A stretch of DNA of 64,000 bases from JAHQVI01 sp050330195 (lineage in GTDB: Bacteria; Pseudomonadota; Alphaproteobacteria; Rhizobiales; Rhodomicrobiaceae): contig JBHJOB010000029.1 of NCBI GenBank assembly GCA_050330195.1, positions 1 to 64,000 of the forward strand. Reading direction: 5' to 3'. Numbering within the stretch: the first letter of the stretch is position 1; every line of letters begins with the position of its first letter. A program made the position numbers and the translations under genes. The notes beneath the pieces were generated by a model, which was not told the DNA's origin, did not search any database, and saw nothing but the letters and a program-made list of their open reading frames with translations. Shown here one piece after another: positions 52,859-61,248 of the stretch.

Positions 52859-53923
52859 CTAGTTGACAACTTCAAGCACTGTATACTCGGTAGTCTTGTG
52901 TTCTGAATCTACTAAATGGCGATAGTAGGCATCGTTCATAATGCGCTTAAAACGACAATAATCGCGCAGTTTTTCATGCCGAGAATGATGTCGATCTCCA
53001 TTCCAAAACCATTTCACATTATCACAGTATTCCCACCATGAACATTGAGTTCTAATGCAGGACAACTTAGGGTAGTCATTTCGAAGTCGTCCCGCAACAT
53101 GCTCGATGCGGTCTTTGTAATTTGATAGATTAATTGAGTACATATTTTCAAGATCGAGGTCAAATACATAGGCATCGTCACCCCCAAATGCTAATTCGGG
53201 GGAGACACTTGGGAATAGAATAAGAGGAGTCTTACCCAAATACTTGGTAACGATCTTAGGTATAGCTTCTTCTAGGGCATGCCATTGCTGTTCGGTCGGA
53301 GGAACGTAGGCATCATAATTTACCTCATGCAGCACGGGTATATGCCCCAATTCATCATAAAACCAGTCGACGATCTTGTCCAGATTACCGAATTGTGAAG
53401 GTGGAATAACGCACACACCTGCAATAAGGGGAAATTCCTTAGAGTTATAACGTCGGATAAAGTCAATGACCTTGTGGGGGTCGGGAGCTCCTGGATCTGG
53501 TGCTATTGGGTTCTCAATCGATATGCAAGCATGGCTCAGGGCACTTTGTTTTGCACTTTCGAGCCAACTAGTTGATAGCGCCTTTCCGGCCGTTAGTACG
53601 AACGGCTTGGTGCCAACGATTGAATATGCAGTATTAGCATATTCAAAGAGCTTCCCCTTCATGGTCATTGGATCGCCTCCAGAGAACCGATATCGAGTTT
53701 CCCCACTAATAACTGTCGACCAATGCTTAATAAAGTTCATATAAGCAGCAAAAAGGTCGGGATTTAAGTGGTACTCAATTTCCTTACGATCCCTTCGGGA
53801 GTAATAATGACAGTATGTGCAATGAGCGTTGCATATACCTGTCACGACGACATTGAATGTAAAGAGGCGCTTTCTTGCGACCCGACCAGCGCCTTGGCCA
53901 GGTAAACCGTCAGCAACAATCAT
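52859..53923 (-). CDS. Radical-SAM enzyme with auxiliary-cluster cysteines
   Basis: 354 residues. The Cx3Cx2C motif is CNAHCTYC (C31, C35, C38), followed by RYRFSGGDPM (the GGE-like SAM motif). A C-terminal extension has C289, C294, C300 and C323 (CIRTQCSWWEYC ... DYCRF), as in Twitch/SPASM proteins that bind extra Fe-S clusters and modify peptides. It lies between a tiny peptide gene and tyrS on one strand. GAGA lies 8 bases upstream of the ATG. The modification is unknown. Confidence 0.88.
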   Translation of the reverse strand: MIVADGLPGQGAGRVARKRLFTFNVVVTGICNAHCTYCHYYSRRDRKEIEYHLNPDLFAAYMNFIKHWSTVISGETRYRFSGGDPMTMKGKLFEYANTAYSIVGTKPFVLTAGKALSTSWLESAKQSALSHACISIENPIAPDPGAPDPHKVIDFIRRYNSKEFPLIAGVCVIPPSQFGNLDKIVDWFYDELGHIPVLHEVNYDAYVPPTEQQWHALEEAIPKIVTKYLGKTPLILFPSVSPELAFGGDDAYVFDLDLENMYSINLSNYKDRIEHVAGRLRNDYPKLSCIRTQCSWWEYCDNVKWFWNGDRHHSRHEKLRDYCRFKRIMNDAYYRHLVDSEHKTTEYTVLEVVN

Positions 53924-53945
53924 GATTTATCTCGCAAATAACAAA

Positions 53946-53972
53946 CGCCCTTATCGCTCGCAGATAAGGGCG
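53946..53972 (-). terminator. Attenuator hairpin between peptide gene and radical-SAM gene
   Basis: CGCCCTTAT at 53946-53954 pairs with ATAAGGGCG at 53964-53972; on the minus strand it is followed by TTTGTTATTT. Leaky termination here would give more peptide mRNA than enzyme mRNA, the usual arrangement in RiPP operons. Confidence 0.75.
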
Positions 53973-54018
53973 TCGTATAATAGCCAGCGGTACTCAGCGA
54001 ACGTAAGTCTCAGCGAAA

Positions 54019-54156
54019 TCAGTGACCTGGCATACTGCTGGAATAAGAGATGCCCAAAACCACATCGCGAGAATTATCGGTTGTAGTCTTGGCCAGCAAC
54101 TCAGCAAGCGCCAGAGCAAGCGCACTGGCCTTTGATGTGTTTTGTTCGGAAGTCAT
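54019..54156 (-). CDS. 45-residue candidate RiPP precursor peptide
   Basis: Reads MTSEQNTSKASALALALAEL, then LAKTTTDNSRDVV, then LGISYSSSMPGH. An amphipathic helix-forming Ala/Leu leader (about 10-22) and a short polar C-terminus rich in Ser with the only aromatic residue, Tyr38, look like leader and core. An AAAAGAG ribosome site precedes the ATG, and TATATA boxes lie upstream. It is followed by an attenuator hairpin and the radical-SAM gene in the same direction. No similarity to a named precursor family is recognised. Expression is inferred. Confidence 0.6.
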   Translation of the reverse strand: MTSEQNTSKASALALALAELLAKTTTDNSRDVVLGISYSSSMPGH

Positions 54157-54247
54157 TACTCTTTTGGAATTTATTTTCACAGTGTTCACTCCTCACCATA
54201 GTCTAGAGTATATATAATTTATTTATACACAGATTTTGGTTTCTTGT

Positions 54248-55252
54248 CTATAGCATCTCCCGCACCTTCCCTTCCCCGTCTTCAAATGGCACGGCGAGAA
54301 TATCGCCCTCGTGAGCGAAAATCGTTTGCAAATCCGTGAACAGAAAGCGGTAGGGCTTGACCGAGTGCGGACGTACGGCCAGACGCTTACGATACATCGC
54401 CTGCATCTTCCCCACCCGGTCGCGGCTGGTCGTGACAGTCAAGACTTGGAACGTCGGAATACCGAATGCGCGCTCATGCACGCGGCCGGCGAAAGCGTAG
54501 CTGTAAACGACGAACTTGCGTAAGAGCGACGTGTCTTTCCAGAACTTCAGCGTCTTCAGCTTTCGATCTCCGACGTCAATCGTTTCGGTGCCGCGGTCGA
54601 TCTCGAGGAAGATGGCGCGACGGTTTCGGCCCTCGGGAAGGTTCTTGTAGTGGAGCATGAAAAAACCATCGGGGATGGTGCCCTCATGCTCGCTGTAGCC
54701 GTGCCAGTTGACGCGCGCCGAGACAACGCTCGGCAGCGTATCGCGTTTCAATATCTGCGGCGCAAAGCGCGCGTAGATTTGATCGGGATATAAAAACTCC
54801 AGATGCTCCCGCGCCTCGGCTGACTTGCGGCAGGACACCAGAAAGCGCGTCTGTTCCAGCGCGTGCAAGACGTGCTGCGAGCTCAAGCTCTTGCCGCGAT
54901 CGCGATAGCGGTCGGGCTTTGCGACCAGGCCGTAGGCTTCGGTCAAGCGCCGCGCGCCTTTGACGCCAAGCGTGTACGCCACCGGTAGCGATCCCCCACC
55001 GGGCACGTGGATTTGTTCGATCTGCGCGAGGCGTTGCAGGTACTGATTGAGATGCAGTTTGCGAAGCCGGCGGCGCACCTTGTCGACGGATCGCGGTGCC
55101 AGGAGCACATAGATGGTGTTGGCGTCGATGATGTCGTGCCGGTAGACCTCCAGCAGAATCTGATCGTCGTCATTGGTGACGGCGATGTTCGGTCTGTCTT
55201 CAGTGAGGCGGTATTTGGAATACCGCGTTCGCGTGATAGTTGGCATACGCAT
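54248..55252 (-). CDS. Replication-relaxation family protein
   Basis: 334 residues. The N-terminal winged-helix part (LLEVYRHDIIDANTIYVLLA, RSVDKVRRRLRKLHLNQYLQ) and the central EIDRGTETIDVGDRKLKTL domain are those of the replication-relaxation family found on plasmids and conjugative elements; it probably acts at the transfer or replication origin. It comes last in a row of same-strand transfer genes, 12 bases after the ATPase gene. Confidence 0.85.
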   Translation of the reverse strand: MRMPTITRTRYSKYRLTEDRPNIAVTNDDDQILLEVYRHDIIDANTIYVLLAPRSVDKVRRRLRKLHLNQYLQRLAQIEQIHVPGGGSLPVAYTLGVKGARRLTEAYGLVAKPDRYRDRGKSLSSQHVLHALEQTRFLVSCRKSAEAREHLEFLYPDQIYARFAPQILKRDTLPSVVSARVNWHGYSEHEGTIPDGFFMLHYKNLPEGRNRRAIFLEIDRGTETIDVGDRKLKTLKFWKDTSLLRKFVVYSYAFAGRVHERAFGIPTFQVLTVTTSRDRVGKMQAMYRKRLAVRPHSVKPYRFLFTDLQTIFAHEGDILAVPFEDGEGKVREML

Positions 55253-55263
55253 ATTTTACCACG

Positions 55264-57048
55264 CTACCCTAACCCGTCGTCGTCCTCGGCGGCGTCAAGC
55301 AGTGGATGCACCGCATACCCGCCCGAGAATGTCCGGGCATCATGAAAGAGCCGGCGTTGGTGATGCTGGAGCATGAGCCTGGCTTCGTCGGCGGGGACGG
55401 TATACGGGCTCGCCGCCAAGACATGCTGCGTGAAGTTCTCGACCAAGCGGTCGGTCACTACCGGTGTAGTGATCGCATAGGTTTCGATGTCAAAACTCGG
55501 CGTGGCTGATCCCTTCACCACTGCGTGACGCGGCGGGATGTCGCGTAAACGCGCGACAGCCATGTGGCGCACATTCTCGAGCCCATGCACTGCTCCTGGC
55601 AGGAGCTCGAGAATTGGCTCGAGCGACTCACTGGCACCCTGTCCGCGGCTGGCGCTCCGGACACTGACGTAGGTTGTCGATCGGCCGACGGAGCGATTGA
55701 TTGCCGATACGGCGCTCTCGGCCGCGGCCATGGTGATGACGCTTTGGCTCGTCGGGAAGCCGAACTCATCATAGGTGGGCGTCACGCTCTGGGACTGGCT
55801 CGTGCCGGTGACATCGCTCGTCGCTTCACCGACAGTCGTGCTTTCGGCGTAGCCCTCGCTCGCGCCTTCGCTCTCGCTCCAGTTATTGAGCCACGTCCGA
55901 CGATAGCCGACGACACCAGGCTTGGTGAGCGATTGCACAGGTATTTCCAGATCGTATTCGGTGCGGAAAAGTTGGTCAGCCAGAATGACCGCATCCTCAT
56001 CGGAAATGCCGCCGAAGATGACCTTGTTCTGAATGCTCATCACACCCTGGTAGATGGCGTCGCCGCGTTCGCGCAGCTGCTCAAGCCATTGGTGGGCCAG
56101 AATGACGTGAAAGCCGCGCTTGCGGGAGCGGGCAAGAATGCGGGTTATGTCGGCGGTGAGAAAATCACCGCACTCATCGATGTAGGCGTAAAACGGTTTT
56201 TGCTGCGCGGTCTTTGGATCGCGGCGGCTGGCGCAGTAGAAGAGCTCGCGGACAAACAGCGCGCCAAAGGCGCGGGCCGGATCATCCCCCATTGCCTCGG
56301 GTGAAAGGTTGATGAGGACGATGTCGCCGTTGTCCATGCACTCGCGAAAATCAATCGGTGCGTCATACGCCGACAGCGTCTCGCGAATTTCGGCGTCGCC
56401 AAGGAGTTCGGCAAAGCGTCGGCGCGATCCGCCAAACTCCGTGAGGTGATCGCGTTTGGCCTGCTCGGCCATGTGCCGGTAGCCTTCCCAGATTTCCGCC
56501 ACGATCGGATCGCTGATGTCGTGCGTGAGATAGGCGACGACCTGATCGTGATCAGCCGTGCTCGTCAGATAAAATGCTTCCGCGAGCGAGTAGCCCTTGG
56601 CCATCAGCACGGTGAGAATCGCGCGGATCGTGTTGCGGATCGCGGGCGTGTTCCGCGAGTCCTCCCCACCCCACACCTGAGCGAGTGCTTCGATCACATT
56701 GTCGACCCGATGCCGCGGCTTTTCGGATTGATGCACGAAGAGTGGATTGAAACGGAAGCGCCAATTGGGATCACTGGGATCGAAGAGATGAATCCGACGA
56801 CGGTAGAGCGTCTTGTGAACCTCGAGGCTGGCGCACCAATCTACGATGCTCTCATAGAGATCACCTTCGGGATCAATCAGGCACACGCCGTGGCCGGCTA
56901 AAATGTCTTCCCGAATGCAGTGCTCAAGAAACTTCGATTTGCCTTGGCCGGAGGCTCCCATGACGTGCATGTGGGTCGCGCGTCGCTCTGGGCTCAGGCG
57001 CACCGGTCTCCCGTCAGTGTGACCAATCCGGATCGCCTTCGAGTTCAT
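55264..57048 (-). CDS. VirD4/TraD-like coupling ATPase (no N-terminal membrane part)
   Basis: 594 residues. Walker A GASGQGKSKF near residue 32, then CLIDPEGDLYESI, and Walker B FYAYIDECGDFL, all as in HerA/VirD4 ATPases. There is no N-terminal membrane anchor, so it needs a membrane partner (the TM protein at 57664). The C-terminal third is Ser/Gly-rich and then has a regular domain (ETYAITTPVVTDRLVENFTQ). It couples DNA to the transfer channel. It starts 2 bases after the coiled-coil gene. Confidence 0.85.
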   Translation of the reverse strand: MNSKAIRIGHTDGRPVRLSPERRATHMHVMGASGQGKSKFLEHCIREDILAGHGVCLIDPEGDLYESIVDWCASLEVHKTLYRRRIHLFDPSDPNWRFRFNPLFVHQSEKPRHRVDNVIEALAQVWGGEDSRNTPAIRNTIRAILTVLMAKGYSLAEAFYLTSTADHDQVVAYLTHDISDPIVAEIWEGYRHMAEQAKRDHLTEFGGSRRRFAELLGDAEIRETLSAYDAPIDFRECMDNGDIVLINLSPEAMGDDPARAFGALFVRELFYCASRRDPKTAQQKPFYAYIDECGDFLTADITRILARSRKRGFHVILAHQWLEQLRERGDAIYQGVMSIQNKVIFGGISDEDAVILADQLFRTEYDLEIPVQSLTKPGVVGYRRTWLNNWSESEGASEGYAESTTVGEATSDVTGTSQSQSVTPTYDEFGFPTSQSVITMAAAESAVSAINRSVGRSTTYVSVRSASRGQGASESLEPILELLPGAVHGLENVRHMAVARLRDIPPRHAVVKGSATPSFDIETYAITTPVVTDRLVENFTQHVLAASPYTVPADEARLMLQHHQRRLFHDARTFSGGYAVHPLLDAAEDDDGLG

Positions 57049-57050
57049 GC

Positions 57051-57677
57051 TTAGCCCTTGCTGAAATCTTTGCGACGCGCGACTTCATACAGCATCTCGA
57101 TCCGCACCCGATCGTCGTCGGTGAGATTGTGTTCGCCGCCGCGCTCCTTAATGAGCGCATCGACGGCCGCTTTCGCCTCCCGCAGGTGCGGCCCGGCATT
57201 GCCGTGCCGGAGAATGTTTTCCGCCTCCGTGCGAAAGTCGTTTCGTTGCGGTTTGTTACGGTTCGGTTTGTGGGGCTTCGGTGGATTTCGTTCCAGTTCG
57301 CGCTGACGCGCTTCCATCTCCAGTTCATGCCTGCGCCGCTCCAGCGCCGCATCGAGTTCCATGTCTTCAATGGCGTACTCCGTGCGAATGCGCTTGCGCT
57401 CAATATCCTCGTTCCATTCCTCGGTTTCGATAACTGCCCCTTGCAAGTTGGTCTGGGCACGGAGATTCTCGCCAAGCGCCTGCGTCATGTCCGTGTGCGC
57501 TTTGACCTCGGCCGTCCGGGATTCACAGTATTTGCGGTCGGCGTGAGCGCGCATCCGGGCGCGCAGATTTGTCATCCCTGCCGGAGCGGCCGGCAGTTGC
57601 ACCCGCGTATGCGATCGCGCGACCAGTTCGGTCTTGGCCGCTGGTTTGTCGCGCTCGCCGTCGTCATCCTTTGCCAC
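57051..57677 (-). CDS. Coiled-coil protein in the transfer operon
   Basis: 208 residues from a GTG at 57677, which overlaps the upstream stop; longer frames lack support. Strongly charged: EWNEDIERKRIRTEYAIEDM, ELDAALERRRHELEMEARQR. Long helix predicted. Unknown function; it sits between the TM protein and the ATPase and may link them. Confidence 0.65.
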   Translation of the reverse strand: MAKDDDGERDKPAAKTELVARSHTRVQLPAAPAGMTNLRARMRAHADRKYCESRTAEVKAHTDMTQALGENLRAQTNLQGAVIETEEWNEDIERKRIRTEYAIEDMELDAALERRRHELEMEARQRELERNPPKPHKPNRNKPQRNDFRTEAENILRHGNAGPHLREAKAAVDALIKERGGEHNLTDDDRVRIEMLYEVARRKDFSKG

Positions 57678-58230
57678 GTTGTGCCCTTTCTGCTTCCTCG
57701 GCGCGTAGCTTGGCACGGTTATACTGCTGCGCTGCCCGGAGCAGCTCGGCCTGCGCATTGTGATAGTCTGTGTCGGCCCGCAGCTCTTCGGTGGCCTGCC
57801 GATAGCGACGGAGGTTGAACTTCTTCGCGATGCCGGAAAACGGCGACGTGCTGCCCGCCTTGAAACGGTTTGCCAGGTCAGGCATGTCGACCAAGCCGCC
57901 CGATTTGCGGCGCAGCGGTGCCGGGAGAAACTGGGCGAAGAACTTCAGGGCGGGAGGCAGATCATCGGAATACGGGATGAACAGCAACACCAGAGCGGTA
58001 ATGCCATACACGCCAAACGAGATCATAGCCTGGCCAAAAAACATCGGGTCTGAGGTCGGAGCCCCCATGAACAACCAAAGCAGGATCATGATCCAGCCGA
58101 GATACAAATAGACAAAGTAGCCAAACACGAGCACAGCTATGACGAGGGGAATGCCGATAACAATCATGAGAATTGTGCCGATAACTTCACCCATCAATAG
58201 CTCCCAGCTTTTCGCAATCAATTGATTCAA
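57664..58230 (-). CDS. Two- or three-helix membrane protein in the transfer operon
   Basis: 188 residues. Hydrophobic segments at about 15-35 (IGTILMIVIGIPLVIAVLVF), 38-58 and 70-90, then a basic cytosolic tail with a helix (YHNAQAELLRAAQQYNRAKL). Likely the membrane anchor for one or both coupling ATPases, in the way VirD4 has its own N-terminal helices. Inference from order and topology. Confidence 0.65.
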   Translation of the reverse strand: MNQLIAKSWELLMGEVIGTILMIVIGIPLVIAVLVFGYFVYLYLGWIMILLWLFMGAPTSDPMFFGQAMISFGVYGITALVLLFIPYSDDLPPALKFFAQFLPAPLRRKSGGLVDMPDLANRFKAGSTSPFSGIAKKFNLRRYRQATEELRADTDYHNAQAELLRAAQQYNRAKLRAEEAERAQRGKG

Positions 58231-58296
58231 TGAGCACTCGAAATATACTGTATCCTTAGATGGATTCTATAGCTATTGCTAGCGTGCTTAACGCCT

Positions 58297-59580
58297 TCAA
58301 GCAGAGCGCTGCGTTAGCCAGCGCGCGATACAGCTTTCGACTGTAGCGCGCGGCCGGCCGTAGCGCTGTCGCGACTGCGAGCGAGCGGTCTTCGCTTTCC
58401 CGTAACGCGTCGCGAACTCTGGCGTGGTACGTCCTTGACACGTATGCGCAGCCTGTTCGCCCTGGAGGAGACGGGCGCAAATCTCTCCAACCTCGAGATC
58501 ACGAAAGATGCGCGGGTGGAGTTCGCCGATCTCGGCCGCCAAGCGCTCCGCATCGGCGTTGGATACCCGAAAAGAAATAATGCTGCCGACGTTGCCAAAG
58601 ACGGCGTTGGCCACTTCCGGCGAGAGTTGCGCCAGGTACTGGTGCGCAATGGTGAGCGTCAGGCCGTACTTGCGCGCTTCGGAAAGAACACCGGCGAAAG
58701 CGTCGGTGGTGAAGTTGTGGAACTCGTCGATATGGAGATGAAAATCCGGCCGCTCTGCCTCTGGGAGCGCCGCCCGTCGCAGCGCCGCATGCTGCAAGCC
58801 GGTGGCGATGAATGACCCGAGCAGGTTGGCGGGATCTTCGCCAACTAAGCCCTTCGCGAGCCGCACGATGAGAATGCGATTGTTGGCCAGCACATCGGAA
58901 AGATCGACCGACGGCTTCCATTGTCCGAAGATATTGCGCACGAACGGGTTAGCCAGAAACTGCCCGATCTTGTTCTGCACCGAGCCGAGCCGCTCCTCCA
59001 GCTGCCGGTTATTCCAGCGGGCAAATTCACCAACAAAGAAGCTGCGCACCCGCGGGTCGCGCACATGCCGTATGACGGCCTCGCGATAGGTGCGCTCCAC
59101 GAGCAGGAGCGGAATGGATATGAAGTTCGGGCGCAACGCATCGGGGGCATCAAGGAGCGCGGCAATGGTATTGAAAAGAATGTACTCGAGCCGCGGCCCC
59201 CAGCTGTCGCGCCAGATGTGCTTGAAGGCCGCGGTAAGATTGGCGGCCATGAGCGCCCGTTCATCTGGAGGTACCCGATAGAACGGATTAAAGCCGACCG
59301 GATGCTCGATATCGGACGGGTCAACGACGATGACGTCATCAATCCGCTGCCCAGGCACAGAGTCCATGACTTCGAGCGCGAGATCACCATGCGGGTCGAT
59401 GAGCGCGCAACCGACTCCGGCCGCAATGTCCTGCGCAACCAGGTTGCGCAACAGCGTCGATTTGCCGGTGGCGGTTTGGCCGACGATGTATAGGTGACGG
59501 CGGCGGCTACGGCGAGAAAGCCAAAGGCGGGCTTCCCCACCCCAGACATGTCGGTGGCCGATGTGTACGTTTTGCTCCAT
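58297..59580 (-). CDS. Second VirD4/HerA-like ATPase
   Basis: 427 residues. Walker A GQTATGKSTLLRNL near residue 34, CALIDPHGDLALEV, Walker B FHLHIDEFHNFTTDAFA, and arginine-finger-type TIAHQYLAQLSPEV. It matches the type IV conjugative transfer ATPase group. Also without an N-terminal membrane part. Two distinct ATPases of the same family within five genes is notable. First gene of the operon. Confidence 0.85.
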   Translation of the reverse strand: MEQNVHIGHRHVWGGEARLWLSRRSRRRHLYIVGQTATGKSTLLRNLVAQDIAAGVGCALIDPHGDLALEVMDSVPGQRIDDVIVVDPSDIEHPVGFNPFYRVPPDERALMAANLTAAFKHIWRDSWGPRLEYILFNTIAALLDAPDALRPNFISIPLLLVERTYREAVIRHVRDPRVRSFFVGEFARWNNRQLEERLGSVQNKIGQFLANPFVRNIFGQWKPSVDLSDVLANNRILIVRLAKGLVGEDPANLLGSFIATGLQHAALRRAALPEAERPDFHLHIDEFHNFTTDAFAGVLSEARKYGLTLTIAHQYLAQLSPEVANAVFGNVGSIISFRVSNADAERLAAEIGELHPRIFRDLEVGEICARLLQGEQAAHTCQGRTTPEFATRYGKAKTARSQSRQRYGRPRATVESCIARWLTQRSA

Positions 59581-60144
59581 ACCCCAAAGCCAGCCTCGCC
59601 CCGCCTGAAACGCTATGCGTATCGGACTGCAATGCAGACTTCAGGGTGTGGTCTTGCCGATCGAGCACACACAAAAAAGCTCGTGCCGTCGCGACTGCAC
59701 CTTTTTTGCCTGTAAAGTGCCGTCGCGCCCGAAATGCGGGTGGAGAGCAATTTGAAGCGAAGCTGACTTTGACGTTGGAGAAGTGTGTCGGCTCTCGGTT
59801 TTAGTATAGCGCAGTTTTCCGAAGTTGTTTGTCGTAACGGAAGAGGCCCAGTCTGAAATTCGGAGAACTGATAGAACCGCTGCAATTACCACCACAACAG
59901 CGTCAAACAATCAGAAGAGGAACCCAGCAAGCACTCATGCCTCGAGCCATCCTGATCGTCGGTGGAACAAGAAAGACGAGCAAGACGTAAACATCGGTTG
60001 ATTTGTGGGCCTCAAATTTGAATTCGAATTCCTCCTGCTCAACAGACAAACAAGTTAATGGAACTGTGCCTAGTCCAACCCTTGATGGTACGATAAGCCG
60101 ACTATGCTCATGTCGATCAGAAGTGCTGCTGCAGAGGGGGGATC
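59581..60144. other. Gene-free divergent region
   Basis: About 560 bases between the divergent transfer operon and the LuxR-type gene. Open frames on the minus strand (59641-59910) have no recognisable family. Promoters are expected here. Confidence 0.4.
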
Positions 60145-61248
60145 ATGCTGAACGATCCGGCTGTTACTAGGGCGCTCGAGGCCTGTTATGACGCAATCCT
60201 TATGCCGGAAAGTTGGCCAACCGCTCTAGATGCACTCGCAAGTTCGGTGGGTGCCGTTGGATGCCGATTCCGGGGACGCAGCGGACAACAGGCGATTCTC
60301 GAACTCCCCACGTCACCTGCATTGCTTGAATTGGTCGCGGAACTCAGACAGGGCGAGTGGTGGAAATCAGATCACCGTGCTGAACGGGGATGGCCACTCT
60401 CACGAGCTGGGAAACGGGTAATAATCGATCATGATGTAACGACCGATGAGGAGCGTCGCACTCTTCCCATCTATAATGAACTACTGCGAAGGCTTGATCT
60501 CCCATGGTGGGCTGCGGTTGGTTTTTCCGTTGACGATAAGGATTGGACTTTGTCGTTTTTTCGTAGCGAAAGCCGCGGCCCGTTCACGCCTAAGGAAGCT
60601 GAGGCCCTCGCGCACTTGGCACCACACCTAAGCCGTATGGTCCGCCTAGCTCGCAGCACAAACATGCGTGGGACGGAGACTGCGCTCGCCACGCTCGAAC
60701 GAATCGGACGTGCGGCGCTGATGGTCGACGCGAATGGCAGAGTCATTCGGACGAATGCTGCTGCAGAGGCGCTCTTTGATGATGAGTTGGCTGTACGTCA
60801 GCGTGGGCTTGTCGCCTCGGATGCCGATAGCAACCGGGAGATACAGAAACTGTTCGCATTTATCCGCGCTGAAGACGTGTTGGGTGGTGCATCGCCTCCG
60901 CAAGTAATAATCCGTCGGCGCGAACGTCGACCTCTTGTGATGGAAGCACTTCGCCTCGGCACGCTGGCGACAGGTACCTTTGGTCAAACAGGCACACTAT
61001 TGATCATCACCGAGATTGAGCGCCGACTGATACCACCGGAGGATCTCCTGCGTCAGGTGTTCGGGCTAACGTCAGCCGAAGCCCGACTCGCACGCCGGCT
61101 AGCCGGAGGGGAGCGGATCCAGGGAGCGGCAGAAAATTTAGGAATCACTAAAAACACTGCTCGATTCCAGTTGAAGATTATATTTGCCAAGACCTGCACC
61201 AGCCGCCAATCAGATCTGATTGCTATCCTAGGGTGCTTGGCACGGTAG
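60145..61248 (+). CDS. LuxR-type HTH regulator with PAS-like domain
   Basis: 367 residues. N-terminal GAF-like region (about 1-160), a PAS-like segment (GRAALMVDANGRVIRTNAAA), and a C-terminal LuxR HTH: FGLTSAEARLARRLAGGERI, ENLGITKNTARFQLKIIFAK. No acyl-homoserine-lactone binding domain signature (W-Y-D set) is seen. It ends 20 bases inside the convergent hydrolase gene, so the two are antisense at their ends. Many such regulators are found in Rhizobiales with unknown ligands. Confidence 0.85.
   Translation: MLNDPAVTRALEACYDAILMPESWPTALDALASSVGAVGCRFRGRSGQQAILELPTSPALLELVAELRQGEWWKSDHRAERGWPLSRAGKRVIIDHDVTTDEERRTLPIYNELLRRLDLPWWAAVGFSVDDKDWTLSFFRSESRGPFTPKEAEALAHLAPHLSRMVRLARSTNMRGTETALATLERIGRAALMVDANGRVIRTNAAAEALFDDELAVRQRGLVASDADSNREIQKLFAFIRAEDVLGGASPPQVIIRRRERRPLVMEALRLGTLATGTFGQTGTLLIITEIERRLIPPEDLLRQVFGLTSAEARLARRLAGGERIQGAAENLGITKNTARFQLKIIFAKTCTSRQSDLIAILGCLAR

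Noticed and set aside
59641..59910. Small minus-strand gene upstream of the transfer operon
   Set aside because: Overlapping frames with no motif and no good start signal.
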